Of a stretch of DNA of 64,000 bases, positions 44,348 through 56,100 are shown piece by piece; position 1 is the first letter of the stretch; every line of letters begins with the position of its first letter. This stretch comes from Anthoceros angustus (lineage: Eukaryota; Streptophyta; Anthocerotopsida; Anthocerotales; Anthocerotaceae): the NCBI GenBank assembly GCA_010909165.1, contig VJWM01000119.1:620001-684000 (forward strand). Reading direction: 5' to 3'. The notes beneath the pieces were generated by a model. It did not search any database, had not been told where the DNA came from, and saw only the letters and a list, made by a program, of their open reading frames with translations. A program made the position numbers and the translations under genes.

Positions 44348-44729
44348 GTGGGCAAGTTGTGTGATAGAAACTTTCCTGCCGCATGGGCCATTTTGGGGTG
44401 ATGCGGCATGTATAATAGCATAGAATTTGGAAGATGCGGGGTGGCCATCCGATATGGGATGTATAATACCATAGAATCTGAAAGATGACGGGGCATCTGT
44501 ATGTACAATATAGTGGAAAATAATGTTTGCACACACAAGTCGCCTGCCGCTTGCTGACAAGATTGGTATTCCATATGCAACTGCTACACGATAACAACTA
44601 AAAGAAGTGAGGCTTTTCTCTCGCGTAGGCCCCGCGGGAATATCTTACAATCCGGGCGGTCTGCATTCCCATACATTAATTATCAACGTTTGTGTTAGTG
44701 CATTATAGATACGTCCTAAAATGATCGTA

Positions 44730-45620
44730 TCAATGTAGGTACATACCTAGATACCGTAGAATTTAATAGGTAGGTACCTAGATACCGTAGGTTTTTAAAA
44801 TTATCAATATTTGTGTTTGTGTCAGTGTATTATGAATACGTCCTAAAATGATTGTATCAATATATGTAGGTACCTAGATACCTAGATACCGTAGATTTTA
44901 ATATACCTACATAAAGCTAAGCTTTTTAATGTAAACCCATCCTACTCCCTTTAGTTTACAATGTAACAAATGGGACGTTTCCCTAAATGGTAATTGGGAC
45001 CTTTTGAAACATACATTCATGTTAGTTTCACCTCCCTAAATGGGATTTCTAATTTTTTTACTAAAAAAAATTTAAAAAAAAAAGAAAAAGGAATCGATTA
45101 TTTCAGAGCACAATAGACTTTTAGGTGTGATTGAAGACTCTGAAGCTAAGCTTTTTCCTCTATGATAGGTAGAGGTTTTTTGATGCTGCTTAGGGAGGGT
45201 GCTAACTTTCAAACAACTATATAGAGAAGTGGTAAAAGTTATTTTCAGTGAAACCTATCAAGCAAAACTTAAAATTTCTTTTTTTGGGTATTTTATTTGT
45301 TTTAAAGTTTATAATATTTTTATTATTATTAAATAGGGAAAATATAATCGGGACACCTCCTTAATGGGACCTCTAAAGGCACTCCGAACCAGTCCCAATT
45401 AGGGGGGGTGGACTGTACCACAGAAACCTAGATACCCTAAAATTTAATAGGTACCTAGATACTACAGGAACCTAGATACCGTAGTATTTAATAGGTACAC
45501 ACCTAAAACCTAGATATCATAAAATTTAATAGGTACCCAGATACCATAAAAACCTAAATATCGTAGAATTTAATAGATACCTAGATACCATAGAAACCTA
45601 GATAGGTACTTAGATGCTGT
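44730..45620. repeat. Two blocks of degenerate TACCTAGATACCGTAG repeats
   Basis: The phrase AGGTACCTAGATACCGTAGAATTTAAT and variants recur in 44730-44910 and 45415-45620, separated by about 500 bases of AT-rich sequence without the motif. GGTACC and similar words make the units partly palindromic. Confidence 0.75.
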
Positions 45621-45828
45621 ATAATTTACGAATTTACTTCGAGAAGGTTATGTTTGCCTTTGTTCCCACTGATGCTCGGACGTTTCTATCATAAGGAGCG
45701 TCGCTGACGCTCCACCACCGAGCTGTAGAGGCCAATGACAAAAATTAGTATAATTTTATATTAATAATTTAAAAATATTTTAATAAAAATAAAAATAATT
45801 TTATTTTTTTAATAAGTGAGTGTCCAAA

Positions 45829-46036
45829 TGGCTCAAACCAAATGCACACACATGTATAAGAACGCCACCGTGAAGGATCGTCGCGTCGCTTCCCTTCGAT
45901 CCGTACTGAGGTAGGGTGCCTAGAGGGAGTGGACGCCCTTGGTGCTGATAGTTTAGGCACAACATGTACAAGTTGCGAAGTACCAAGTCGCCTATGTATA
46001 GGAAAATCCCATCCAAGTGAACTAAAATAAACTACC
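45829..46036 (-). repeat. Dispersed repeat copy related to 18122-18480
   Basis: Shares GTGCCTAGAGGGAGTGGACGCCCTTGGTGC, TTTAGGCACA and ACAAGTTG...AAGTACCAAGTC with the 18 kb and 40.8 kb copies, more diverged than those two are from each other. Confidence 0.75.
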
Positions 46037-46554
46037 CGCCTTTGAAGAAAGACCAGTGGAACGAGTGACTTGCCTGTATTCAGTCTTCAGTGAGCACGAC
46101 GTCTGCATAAGGAAGGCTTTTTCCAATCATAACTCACTCGAAAAATTGTATGGCCCCGTCGGACCACTTCGGTCCGGAACGCGACAGGGAAGGAACAACA
46201 GAATTCGAAGCAGCCTGTTGCCTGGGCGTTGCCTACAGCTTCTTCCGAGCAGGCGAGAACTTCAAACCTCGTCCGCAGCCTGGATACCTGCAAAATTGGA
46301 CACCGCAAGCAACGACACTAAGCATTCGCCATTTTCGCCGGGATGCATGGAACACGGAGATGGATGTACAGACACACACAGATTAAGCTTGCGCTGGAGG
46401 GATGTGAGGATTTGTCCCGAGCTTGCTCCCTTCCCGCCATCCTTCCGACATACCAGCCGACAACGTGCAAGTGGAGTAGGAAATTTGTGATCCTGTTATT
46501 CCACATGGAACATTTCTCCTGCTGGAGTGCTGAGCACTGGGTACTCCTTCCTCC

Positions 46555-47971
46555 TCACGGTCGACCGTTACAACTGCAACAACCAGCTGTGAATCGATGC
46601 ACACGGTACCCATCTCTTACAACAATGTCTCTCTTCTCCACCCTTGACATGATCTCCGTGGAACTGTGGCAGTCACTGCACATCCGCAGATTCTTCGTTA
46701 CCACCAGAGACGTGCCACTCGGAGTGTTCAAGAGACCAAACGCTAGGGCCAGCTTCTCAGCATGCCCGCAAAGCTCATCTTCCTTTTCCTTCTCAGACAG
46801 TGGCTTCAACACCAACTTTGTGTGTGGTACGTGGCCCCCTTCCTGCTTCAGACGTGCAGTTGTGCTCTCTGACTCGAGAGCAATATCATGTCTGTTTTCT
46901 CCCACCACAAATGTGTGGACCTGCCTTTTCACCTCGATGCCCGCCACTGCAGGTTTCTTGTTAGCTCCTGCTGCCCTTCTCTGTGTTTCAATCCTGTCAA
47001 CCTCGGTCCACCTACCTGCATCTGCATAGGCATTAGCCATGAGCACATATGCGGATGCACCCTGAGGCTCCAGGCCAACCAGGCTTTCAAAACACCACGC
47101 CGCCCTCTCTATATCCCCGTGACTTTTGCAGGAATTCAGCAAGGACGTCAACCCCACAACATTGCCTTGGCTCTCAGATGATAATAGCATGTTCTCTGCC
47201 TCATCGAGATAGCCTGCACGCCCGAGAAGATCAGTCATGCAATTAAAATGCTCAGTACTAGGTTTGATACCATGCTGTTCTACCATGGACCCAAAGAGCT
47301 TGCGACCCTCATTTACTAGCCCCGCGTGACTGCATGCTACTAAAAGGCAAGTAAAAGTAGCACCATCAGGCTGCACACCGGAGACTAACATCTCCTCAAA
47401 ACAAGCTAGTGCTCCCTGACCTTCATCACACGTACCGCACCCAGATATCAAGGCATTCCATGTCACCACACTTTTTGTGGACAAGCTGTTAAAAACCCGG
47501 CGTGCCTCCTCAAGTTCGCCACATTTTGCATACATGTCTACCAGGCAAGTGCCCACCAGCATGTTATCTAGCTGTCCTCTTTCCACAATCTGTGAATGCA
47601 GCTGCTTCCCCTGTTGTAAGGCCCCAGAGCTTGCACAGGCCTTCAGAAGGCAAGCAAAAGTAACCTCGTCAGCCACAATCAGGCCCTCCTCTTCCAATTG
47701 TTCATACAGAACAAGTGCCTCTTGGCCAAGCCCCTGATTTGCATACCCAGCAATCAGGGCATTCCATGTCACCACATCCTTTGTGGCCAAGCTGTCAAAA
47801 ACCTGGCGTGCATCTTCCAGTTCACCACATTTTGCATACATGTCCACCAGGCTGTTGCCCACCAGTACGTTATCCAGCAGTCCTCTTTCCACAATCTGTG
47901 AGTGCAGCTGCCTGCCCTTCTGTAAGGCACCAGTGCTTGCACAGGCCTTCAGAAGGCAAACAAAAGTAACA
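46555..47971 (-). CDS. PPR-DYW:KP protein, C-terminal part of a frameshifted locus
   Basis: The C-terminal half of the locus that starts at 50953. The open frame from 47892 (GTG; the true frame extends up to a one-base loss near 47971) has 445 residues: two P-L-S modules, P2-L2-S2, E1, E2, the KP motif (NKKPAVAGIEV) and the complete deaminase region with HAE and CSDCH, ending CSCNGRP at the TGA 46555-46557. Between 47971 and about 48640 small deletions repeatedly change frame, so this part is disconnected from the N-terminal part. If those indels are sequencing errors, the whole locus (46555-50953) is a single large DYW:KP gene. Confidence 0.85.
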
Positions 47972-49130
47972 TGTCAGCCACAATCAGGCCCTCCTGCTCC
48001 ATTTGTCCATACAGAGCAAGTGCCTGTCGAAGACCTTGCTGCATACCCAGCAATCAGGGCTGTCCATGTCACCACATCCTTTGTGGCCAAGCTGTCAAAA
48101 ACCTGTGCATCTTCCAGTTCACCACATTTTGCATACATGTCCACCAGGCTGTTTCCCACCAGTACGTTATCTGGCTGTCCTCTTTCCACAATCTGTGAGT
48201 GCAGCTGCCTACCCTTCTGTAAGGCACCAGCGCTTTTCAGAAGGCAAACAAAAGCAACCTCGTCAGCCACAATCAGGCCCTCCTGCTCCATTTGTCCATA
48301 CAGAGCAAGTGCCTCCGCAAGACCTTGCTGTGCATACCCAGCAATCAGGGCTGTCCATGTCGCCACCTCCTTTGTGTGGCCAAGCTGTCAAAAACCCGGC
48401 GTGCCTCTTCTAGTTCGCCACATTTTGCATACATGTCCACCAGGCAGTGCCCACAAGCATATTATCCAGCTGTCCTCTTCCACAATCTGTGAGTGCAGCT
48501 GCCTGCCCTTCTGTAAGGCACCAGCGCTTGCACAGGCCTTCAGAAGGCAAGCAAAAGTAACCTCGTCAGCCACAATCAGGCCCTCCTGCTCCATTTGTCC
48601 ATACAGAGCAAGTGCCTGTCGAAGACCTTGCTGCATACCCAGCTATCAGGGCCGTCCATGTCACCACATCCTTTGTGGCCAAGCTGTCAAAAACCCTGTG
48701 TGCATCTTCCAGTTCACCACATTTTGCGTACATGTCCACCAGGCTGTTTCCCACCAGTACGTTATCTGGCTGTCCTCTTTCCACAATCTGTGAGTGCAGC
48801 TGCCTACCCTTCTGTAAGGCACCAGCGCTTGCACAAGCCTTCAGAAGGCAAACAAAAGCAACCTCGTCAGCCACAATCAGGCCCTCCTGCTCCATTTGTC
48901 CATACAGAGCAAGTGCCTCGTCGCCAAGACCTTGCTGTGCATACCCAGCAATCAGGGCTGTCCATGTCGCCACCTCCTTTGTGGCCAAGCTGTCGAAAAC
49001 CCGGCGTGCCTCTTCTAGTTCGCCACACTTTGCATACATGTCTACCAGAGAAGTGCTCACAAGCATATTATCTAGCTGTCCTCTTTCCACAATCTGAGAG
49101 TGCAGCTGCCTGCCCTTATGTAAGGCACCA
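47972..49130. repeat. Two-module duplication with error-like deletions inside PPR gene
   Basis: About 47972-48560 repeats about 48565-49130 with a period of about 595 bases (for example TGTCCATACAGAGCAAGTGCCTGTCGAAG at 48004 and 48597). That is close to two P-L-S modules (606 bases) minus small losses. The left copy has many 1-9 base deletions; both copies share one odd indel near TGTCGAAGACC. Confidence 0.7.
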
Positions 49131-50953
49131 GTGCTTATACAGGCCTTCAGAAGGCAAGCAAAAGTAACATGGTTACCTACAATCTGGCTCTCCTGCTCCA
49201 TTTGTGCATACAGAACAAACGCCTGTAGACCGAGCCCATGATTTACATACCCAGCTATCAGGGCTGTCCATGTCACCACATCCTTTGTGGCTAAGCTGTC
49301 AAAAACCATGCGTGCATCCTCCAGTTCTCCAAATTTTGCATACATGTCCACCAGGCTGTTGCCCACCATTAGGTTATCAAGCTGTCCTCTTTCCACAATC
49401 TGTGAGTGCATCCTCCTTCCCATCTGTAAGGCACCTGCACTTGCACACGCCTTAAGAAGACAAGCAACAATAACATGGTCAGCCACAATCAGGCCTTCCT
49501 GTTCCATTTGTCCATACAGAACCAGCGCCTCTTGGCTGAGCCCATGAGATGCATACCCAGATATCAGGGCCGTCCATGTGACCACATCCTTGTTGGCCAA
49601 GCTGTCAAAAACCCTGCGTGCCTCTTCCAGTTCGCCACATTTTGCATACATGTCCACCAAGGAGTTGGCTACCAGTGCGTTGCCCAACTGTCCTCTTTTC
49701 ACAATCTGTGCGTGCAGCTGCCTACCTTTCTGTACGGCTCCAGCGCTTACACAGGCCTTCAGAAGGCAAGCAAAAGTAACATGGTTACCCACAGCTACCC
49801 CCTCCTGCTCCATTTGCCCATACAGATCCAGCGCCTCTTGACCTAGCCCATGATTTGCATATCCAGCTATCACGGCTGTCCATGTCACCACATCCTTTTT
49901 GACCAAGCTGTCAAAAACCCTGCGTGCTTCTTCCAATTCGCCACATTTTGCATACATGTCCACCAAGCAGTTGCCAACAAACAAGTCAGGAGGAATGTCA
50001 CTGTGCAACACATCGCAGTGCACTTTTCTGCCAGATTCCAAGTCTGCAGCAAATGCACAAGCTTGAAGGGCTGCTACAAAGACATGAGCATTGGCCTTCA
50101 CACCTGAGCTCCGCATCTCATAGTACAGTTGTATTGCCTCTTTGGGTCTCTTAAGTTTGGCATGTGCGGAGATTATCGAGCACCACATGAAGGCATCCGG
50201 TTTATCCACCCTGGTGAACACCTTCATGGCCTCCTGAAGCCTACCTCCACATACATACATTCGTAAGATATGGTTCCCCAGGTATGTATCAGACTCGTAC
50301 CCAAGTTTGACAGTGAGATCATGAACTCGTCTTCCAACAACCAGATCCTTCTTAGCTGCACACATTTTCAGAACAGTGTACAAGAGAGACTGAGAAATAG
50401 GACAGTGAGTCTGCGCCAGAGATTCCAGGGCTCCCACGGCCTCAGTAAGTTTCCCCTGCTGACATAACGTGCTCACGGTAACAGGAGTTACTACGCCCTC
50501 CGACAGTGCACGCGTGCCAGGCCCTGGTTTATCCAGAGAGCTTGACTTGGACGGAGAGGCACCATGACCCATCTGCATATCCAAAGAAACGAGCTGCTCA
50601 TCCACCCAAGCTGGCTTGAACATACTGTTTAACCAGAGGACCTCTCCAGACCCCTTCCGCCAAAAGTCAGGCGAACGAGAGCTCTTCTCACCTCTCCTAT
50701 TATCCCACCACATGGCAGGGTCCAGAAAAAATTGTCGCCACAGGTGGTCCTGTTCCTGCTCTTGCTCCTGCTGCTGGCGTCCACTGTGGGTGAGAATGTC
50801 TTCACCGCTCATCACTCTCATGCAACTGAAGGCTTGGTTGTTTGCCAGCGATTGAGACCATGAAGTGAGGTGAGCCGGAGGTCCTCGTGATATCCCTGTA
50901 CACCCACCAATTTGTTCGGTCCACAACGGATTTGGTTGCCATACTGTGGCCAT
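48566..50953 (-). CDS. PPR-DYW:KP protein, N-terminal part of a frameshifted locus
   Basis: The ATG at 50953 (MATVWQPNPLW). Leader, then PDF motif (FFLDPAMWWDNR, SPDFWRKGS, FKPAWVDEQLVSL), linker, and about five P-L-S modules (LVDMYAKCGELEEARRVFDSL, VVTWTALIAGYA, HVTFACLLKACASAGALQKGRQLHSQIVERGQLDN). The reading frame leaves the module pattern after IAGYA near 48640 and stops at 48566. The next modules are found in other frames at 48388-48636 and 47974-48366, then resume in the frame of 46555-47971. Same family and orientation as the next gene at 53115-56636. Either a recent pseudogene or an intact gene spoiled by assembly errors. Confidence 0.85.
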   Translation of the reverse strand: MATVWQPNPLWTEQIGGCTGISRGPPAHLTSWSQSLANNQAFSCMRVMSGEDILTHSGRQQQEQEQEQDHLWRQFFLDPAMWWDNRRGEKSSRSPDFWRKGSGEVLWLNSMFKPAWVDEQLVSLDMQMGHGASPSKSSSLDKPGPGTRALSEGVVTPVTVSTLCQQGKLTEAVGALESLAQTHCPISQSLLYTVLKMCAAKKDLVVGRRVHDLTVKLGYESDTYLGNHILRMYVCGGRLQEAMKVFTRVDKPDAFMWCSIISAHAKLKRPKEAIQLYYEMRSSGVKANAHVFVAALQACAFAADLESGRKVHCDVLHSDIPPDLFVGNCLVDMYAKCGELEEARRVFDSLVKKDVVTWTAVIAGYANHGLGQEALDLYGQMEQEGVAVGNHVTFACLLKACVSAGAVQKGRQLHAQIVKRGQLGNALVANSLVDMYAKCGELEEARRVFDSLANKDVVTWTALISGYASHGLSQEALVLYGQMEQEGLIVADHVIVACLLKACASAGALQMGRRMHSQIVERGQLDNLMVGNSLVDMYAKFGELEDARMVFDSLATKDVVTWTALIAGYVNHGLGLQAFVLYAQMEQESQIVGNHVTFACLLKACISTGALHKGRQLHSQIVERGQLDNMLVSTSLVDMYAKCGELEEARRVFDSLATKEVATWTALIAGYAQQGLGDEALALYGQMEQEGLIVADEVAFVCLLKACASAGALQKGRQLHSQIVERGQPDNVLVGNSLVDMYAKCGELEDAHRVFDSLATKDVVTWTALIAGYAARSSTGTCSVWTNGAGGPDCG

Positions 50954-51255
50954 GTTGCAGGCACCGCTCTAAGAATATGAGACGCACAACAAAGAATGCA
51001 CGCTGTGGCAGGATGCCTGGGGGTTTTCATGACCACACTACTCCCCCTGCATACCCAAGTGCCGTGGAGACGGTTTCTCCATGGAAATCTCTTTTCTTTG
51101 GATATGCAGGCGATGAAAGGAGTCAGTCCAATGAGTCCAATGACCCATAAGCGTAAATGGTTTTATAAGTTATTCCCAACCTGAGTGATCGGCTCGTGTC
51201 CTATCTTGTAGGCATCGGCTTCCGACACCAAAACTTGGGGCGACATGTCGCGGAC

Positions 51256-51720
51256 TTATCGGGGCCATCCTAAAGGATGAACAACGTTACATAGAAGCGC
51301 CTTCAAGCCGGATTGCACTTTCATGCCCGTGATAGTGCAGACGGCGGACTCGAGAGCCGGGGAGCCCCAGGCAGCCGGGATCTCCGCCTCCGCCTGCAGC
51401 AGAGCTCGGTTGTAGGAATTCTCCACCTCCACAGCGCGCCGCAAAGCCTGCACCGTAGGGCCCTTCCGACCGCATCACCACAGCCACGGTATTGTGCACT
51501 GGGGGGCCGGAAGCTGCAGCCACGGCCACATCCCTGTGGTAGAAAAAGACGTCGTTGAGGAATTCGACATGCATCGAGGCGGCGAATGCCAACTCCTGGA
51601 TGCCGGGATGCGCCCGGACATTCTACCTCATTTTCAGCTCCTCCGAGCATAGGGTGCCAACAAGAAAGACTCCGGCATGCAATTCATTGTGGCCCACTGC
51701 GAGCCCGTGGCCATCGTGCG
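51256..51720 (-). pseudogene. Coding-like fragment of unknown family, frameshifted
   Basis: GC-rich minus-strand frames read ...FAASMHVEFLNDVFFYHRDVAVAAAS (ending near 51510) and, after a frame change near 51460, VQALRRAVEVENSYNRALLQAEAEIP, then SPALESAVCTITGMKV (to 51256). The style is that of real protein, unlike its AT-rich flanks, but I do not recognise the family. Confidence 0.35.
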
Positions 51721-52442
51721 CTCTGAAAATTGCGGGCCGTGCGTGCCATGGTCAGAGTAACCGCGTCTCGGCCCCAGTCCTGGTCCCCGAGGTGGCCAAA
51801 TCCGGGCCTCTGATTTTGCCACTTGATATGTACATACATACATAATTCTTCCTGAATTTTGATGCAAGCCGCTAGCCATTGGGAAGTTCACCATCCGATT
51901 AGGGTTTACCTGGCCGCTGGTGATGGGAAGGCGGTGGGAGGCGCTGTGATTGTTACCCCCCTTTCCTCCGGCCATCCGGCCAAGAGCATCGTTTTCTTGA
52001 GTTTTTTTGAGCATCGTTTTTCGCTGCTTAAGGACAGTTTCGCGGAATCGTCTATCAAGAGATGAAGGTTCGCCCGCGCAGACTCCACACAGGGAGGATG
52101 TGGATATTATGGGCCAGCTGGGGCATGTGCTTCTACACGTACGAAAGTTGTGCAGCTAGAGATTTCAAAATCTCAGCTGAATCGAAATATGTACTATTCA
52201 CGCGTTCGTCGCCTCATGGAGCTTTCTCGTGACTTCCGGCAGGCAACTCTGTCTGCGGGGTCTGCTTTGTTGGAATCTTCACCTGTTCACGCTGCAACTT
52301 TACAAGCTCGTCATGCATGAGCAATGAGCCTGCTCCTGCACCTCAAGCAAGTCCAAAGCAGGGCATTGTCGAGCGTTTGCGCTTAGGTTGCGGAGGTGGG
52401 ACTGGGAAAGTGCTAAGAATCGAGATGCGCGCTGGGCAGAGA

Positions 52443-52711
52443 TGCTAGGTTGATCCAGGAAACCAGTCCGGGGGACCTGCTAGGTTCATCCAGGAAACCA
52501 GTCCAGGGACCTGCTAGGCTCATCCAGGAATTCATCAGTCCGGGGACCTGCTAGGTTCATCCGGGAAACCAGTCCGGGGGCCTGCTAGGTTCATCCTGGA
52601 AACCAGTCCGGGGACCTGCTAGGTTCATCCAGGAAACCAGTCCGGGGACCTGCTAGGTTTATTTAGGGAACTAGTCCAAGCATCTGCTAGGTTCTTCCAG
52701 GAAACCAGTCG
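52443..52711. repeat. Minisatellite, about 34-bp unit, eight copies
   Basis: Consensus CTGCTAGGTTCATCCAGGAA, then ACCAGTCCGGGGAC, repeated head to tail. The last two copies are more diverged. Confidence 0.92.
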
Positions 52712-53114
52712 CTGGTTCGCACCACTCCAACGGTCCAAAGGAGGACGCTCAATTCCTCCTTGACATGGCCAAACGGATGACAAAGAAAATGTCTTCTGCA
52801 TTTTCAAACCTGTGCCACCGGTTAAAATCTTCTGTACGAGTCACGGCTACACCACAACTAAGATGACCGAGTCCAAGAAAATCCCGCACTGAGCGAGCCA
52901 CTCTCCAGACTGAGGAGACATCTAAGCAATGCTTATATCAGCGCTTTTTCCCCCAAGTCTCCTTTTCCTCCAACAGAACATGGTTAACAACTGGACTAAA
53001 TTCATACGCTATGCTTACCACAGTTTCGCCTTACAGTGCCCACATCCTCTTGAAACCCGCTGCTGAAGAAGCAACATTCACCTGCTGAGCACACTGGCTA
53101 GTTCTTCTTCCTTC

Positions 53115-56100
53115 TCACGGTCGACCGTTACAGCTGCAACAGCCATCTGCGAAACGATGCACACGGTATCCATCCCTTACAACAATGTTTCTCTTTTCAA
53201 CCCTTGACATGATCTGCGTGGAACTGTGGCAGTCACTGCACATGCGTAGATTCTTCGTTACCACCAGAGGCGTGCCACTCGGAGTGTTCAAGAGACCAAA
53301 TGCAAGAGCTAGCTTCTCAGCATGCCCGCAAAGTGCATCTTCCTTTTCCTTCTCAGACAGTGGCTTCAGCACCAACTTTGTGTGTGGTACGTGGCCCCCT
53401 TCCTGCTTCAGACGTGCATTCGTGCTCTCTGCCTTCAGCGCAATCTCATCATCTCTGTTTTCTCCCACCACAAATGTATGTACCTGCCTTTTCACCTCAA
53501 TGCCTGCCACTCCAGGTTTCTTGTTAGCTCCTGCTGCCATTCTCTGTGTTTCAATCCTGTCAACCTCGGTCCACCTACCTGCATCTGCATAAGCATTGGC
53601 CATGAGCACATAAGAAGAAGCACCCTGAGGCTCCAGTCTAACCAGACTTTCAAAGCACCGTGCAGCCTTCTCTATGTCCCCATGATTTTTGCAGGCATTC
53701 AGCAAAGACGTCAACCCCACCACATTACTTTGGCTCCCACAGGATAGTAGCATGTTTTCTGCCTCATCTAAATGGCCCGCACGACCAAGAAGATCAATCA
53801 TGCAATTGTAATGCTCAACAGCAGGTTTGATCCCATGCTGTTTAACCATGGAATCAAAGTACTCACGACCCTCATTCACCAGTCCCTCATGACTGCATGC
53901 TCCTAAAAGGCAAGTAAACGTAGCTTCGTCAGGTTGGATACCAGCGGCTAACATCTCCTCAAAACATGCTAGTGCTTTGTGACCTTCATCACAAATACCA
54001 CACCCACTTATCAGCGCCGTCCATGTGACTACATCCTTTGTGGACAGGCTGTCAAAAACCCTGCGTGCATCTTCCAGTTCGCCACATTTTCCATACATGT
54101 CCACCAGGCAGTTGCCCACTAATATGTTGTCTAGCTGTCCTTTTTCCTCGATCAGTGAGTGCAGCTGTCTGCCCTTCTGTAATGCGCCAGCGCTTGCACA
54201 AGCCTTTAGAAGGCAAGCAAAAGTAACCTCGTCAGCCACAATCAGGGCGTCCTCCTCCATTTGTCCATACAGAGCAAGCGCCTCTTGACTGAGCCCTTGC
54301 TGTACATACCCAGACATCAAGGAATTCCATGTCACCACATTTTTTGTGGCCAAGTGGTCAAAAACCTGGCGGGCATCTTCCAGTTCGCCACACTTTGCAT
54401 ACATGTCCACGAGACAGTTGCCTACAAGTATGTTATCTAGGTGTCCTTTCTCCACAATCTGTGAGTGCAGCTGCCTGCCCATCTGTACGGCACCAGCGCT
54501 TGCACACGCCTTCAGAACGCAAGCAAAAGTAACCTCGTCAGCCACATTCACGCCCTCCTGCTCCATTTGCCCATAAAGAATAAGTGCCTCTTGGCCGAGA
54601 CCTTGCTGTGCATACCCACCAATCAGGGCCGTCCATGTTACCACATCCTTTGTGGCCAAGCTGTCAAAAACTCTACGTGCATCTTCCAGTTCGCCGCACT
54701 TTGCATACATGTCCACCAGGCAAGCACCGACAAGGACATTACCCAGCTGTCCTCTCTCCACAATCTGTGAGTGCAGCTGCCTGCCCTTCTGCAAAGCGCC
54801 AGTGCTTGCACAGGCCTTCAGAAGGCAAGCAAATGTAAAGTGGTTACCCACAATCAGGCCCTCCTGCTCCATTTGCCCATACAGAACCAGTGCGTCTTCG
54901 CCGAGACCGTGTTGTGCATACCCGGCAATCAGAGCCGTCCATGTGACCACATCCTTGGTGGGCAAGCTGTCAAAAACACTGCGTGCAACTTCCAGTTCAC
55001 CACACTTTGCATACATGTCCACCAGGCAAGTGCCCACCAAGATGTTATTCAGGAGTCCTCTTTCATTAATCTGTGAGTGCAACTGCTGGCCCTTGTTCAA
55101 GGCAGCAGCGCTTGCACAGGCCTTCAGAAGGCAAGCAAACGTAACTTCATCAGGCACAATCAGCCCCTCCTGCTCCATTTGGCCATACAGAACAAGTGCC
55201 TCTCGACCCAGTCCTTGATTTGCATACCCAGCGATAAGGGCCGTCCATGTCACGACATTTTTAGTGGCCAAGCTGTCAAAAACTCTGCGTGCCTCTTCCA
55301 GTTCCCCACACTTTGCATACATGTCCACCAGGCAAGACCCCACAAGTGCATTATCTAGCTGTCCTCTCTCCACAATCTGTGAGTGCAGCTGCTTGCCCTT
55401 CTGTAAGGCACCAGTGCTTGCGCAGGCCTTCAGAAGGAAAGCAAAAGTAACATGGTTTCCCACTATCAGGCCTTCCTGCTCCATTTGTCCATACAAAACA
55501 AGCGCCTCCTGGCCGAGTCCATGATTTGCATACCCAGCTAGCAGGGCCGTCCATGTCACCACATCCTTCGTGACCAAGCTATCAAAAACCCTGCGTGCAT
55601 CTTCCAGTTCACCGCATTTTGCATACATGTCCACCAGGCTGTTGCCAATATGCAAGTTCGGAGGAATGTCACTCTTCAACATATCAGAGTGCACTCTTTT
55701 TCCAGATGGCAAGTCTGCGGCAACTGCACAAGCTTGAAGGGCTGCTACAAAGACGTGAGCATCCGCCTTCACACCTGAGCTACGCATCTCATGGTACAAT
55801 CGTATGGCCTCGTTAGGTTTCCCATGCTTAGAATGCGCGGAGATAATCGAAAACCACATGAAAGCATCGGGTTTCCCCACCCTGGTGAACACATCCATGG
55901 CCTCCTGTAGCCTACCTGCGTTTGCATACATGCGCAAGATATGGTTTCCCAAGTATGTATTTGATTCGTACCCAAGTTTGACTGTAAGATCATGAACTCG
56001 ACGCCCCACAACCAGATCCTTGCTTGCTGCACACAGTTTTAGCACAGTATACAACAGAGACTGAGAAATAGAACATTCTGTCTGCGCCAAAGATTCCAAG

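Larger units (their letters stand above)
44348..46554. other. AT-rich repeat region and 3' flank of the PPR locus
   Basis: 44730-44910 and 45415-45620 hold many degenerate copies of TACCTAGATACCGTAGAATTTAATAGG. 45829-46036 is a copy of the dispersed repeat seen at 18122-18480. 46040-46554 has no recognisable coding sequence and is probably the 3' flank of the minus-strand PPR gene. Confidence 0.55.
50954..53114. other. Intergenic between two minus-strand PPR loci
   Basis: Holds a coding-like relic at 51256-51720 and a 34-bp minisatellite at 52443-52711, both listed separately. The rest has no recognised feature. Confidence 0.5.

Noticed and set aside
44730-45620. Regular short repeats that might suggest a CRISPR-like array
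   Set aside because: Units are degenerate, with no constant repeat/spacer structure, in a plant nuclear context. It is ordinary satellite-like DNA.
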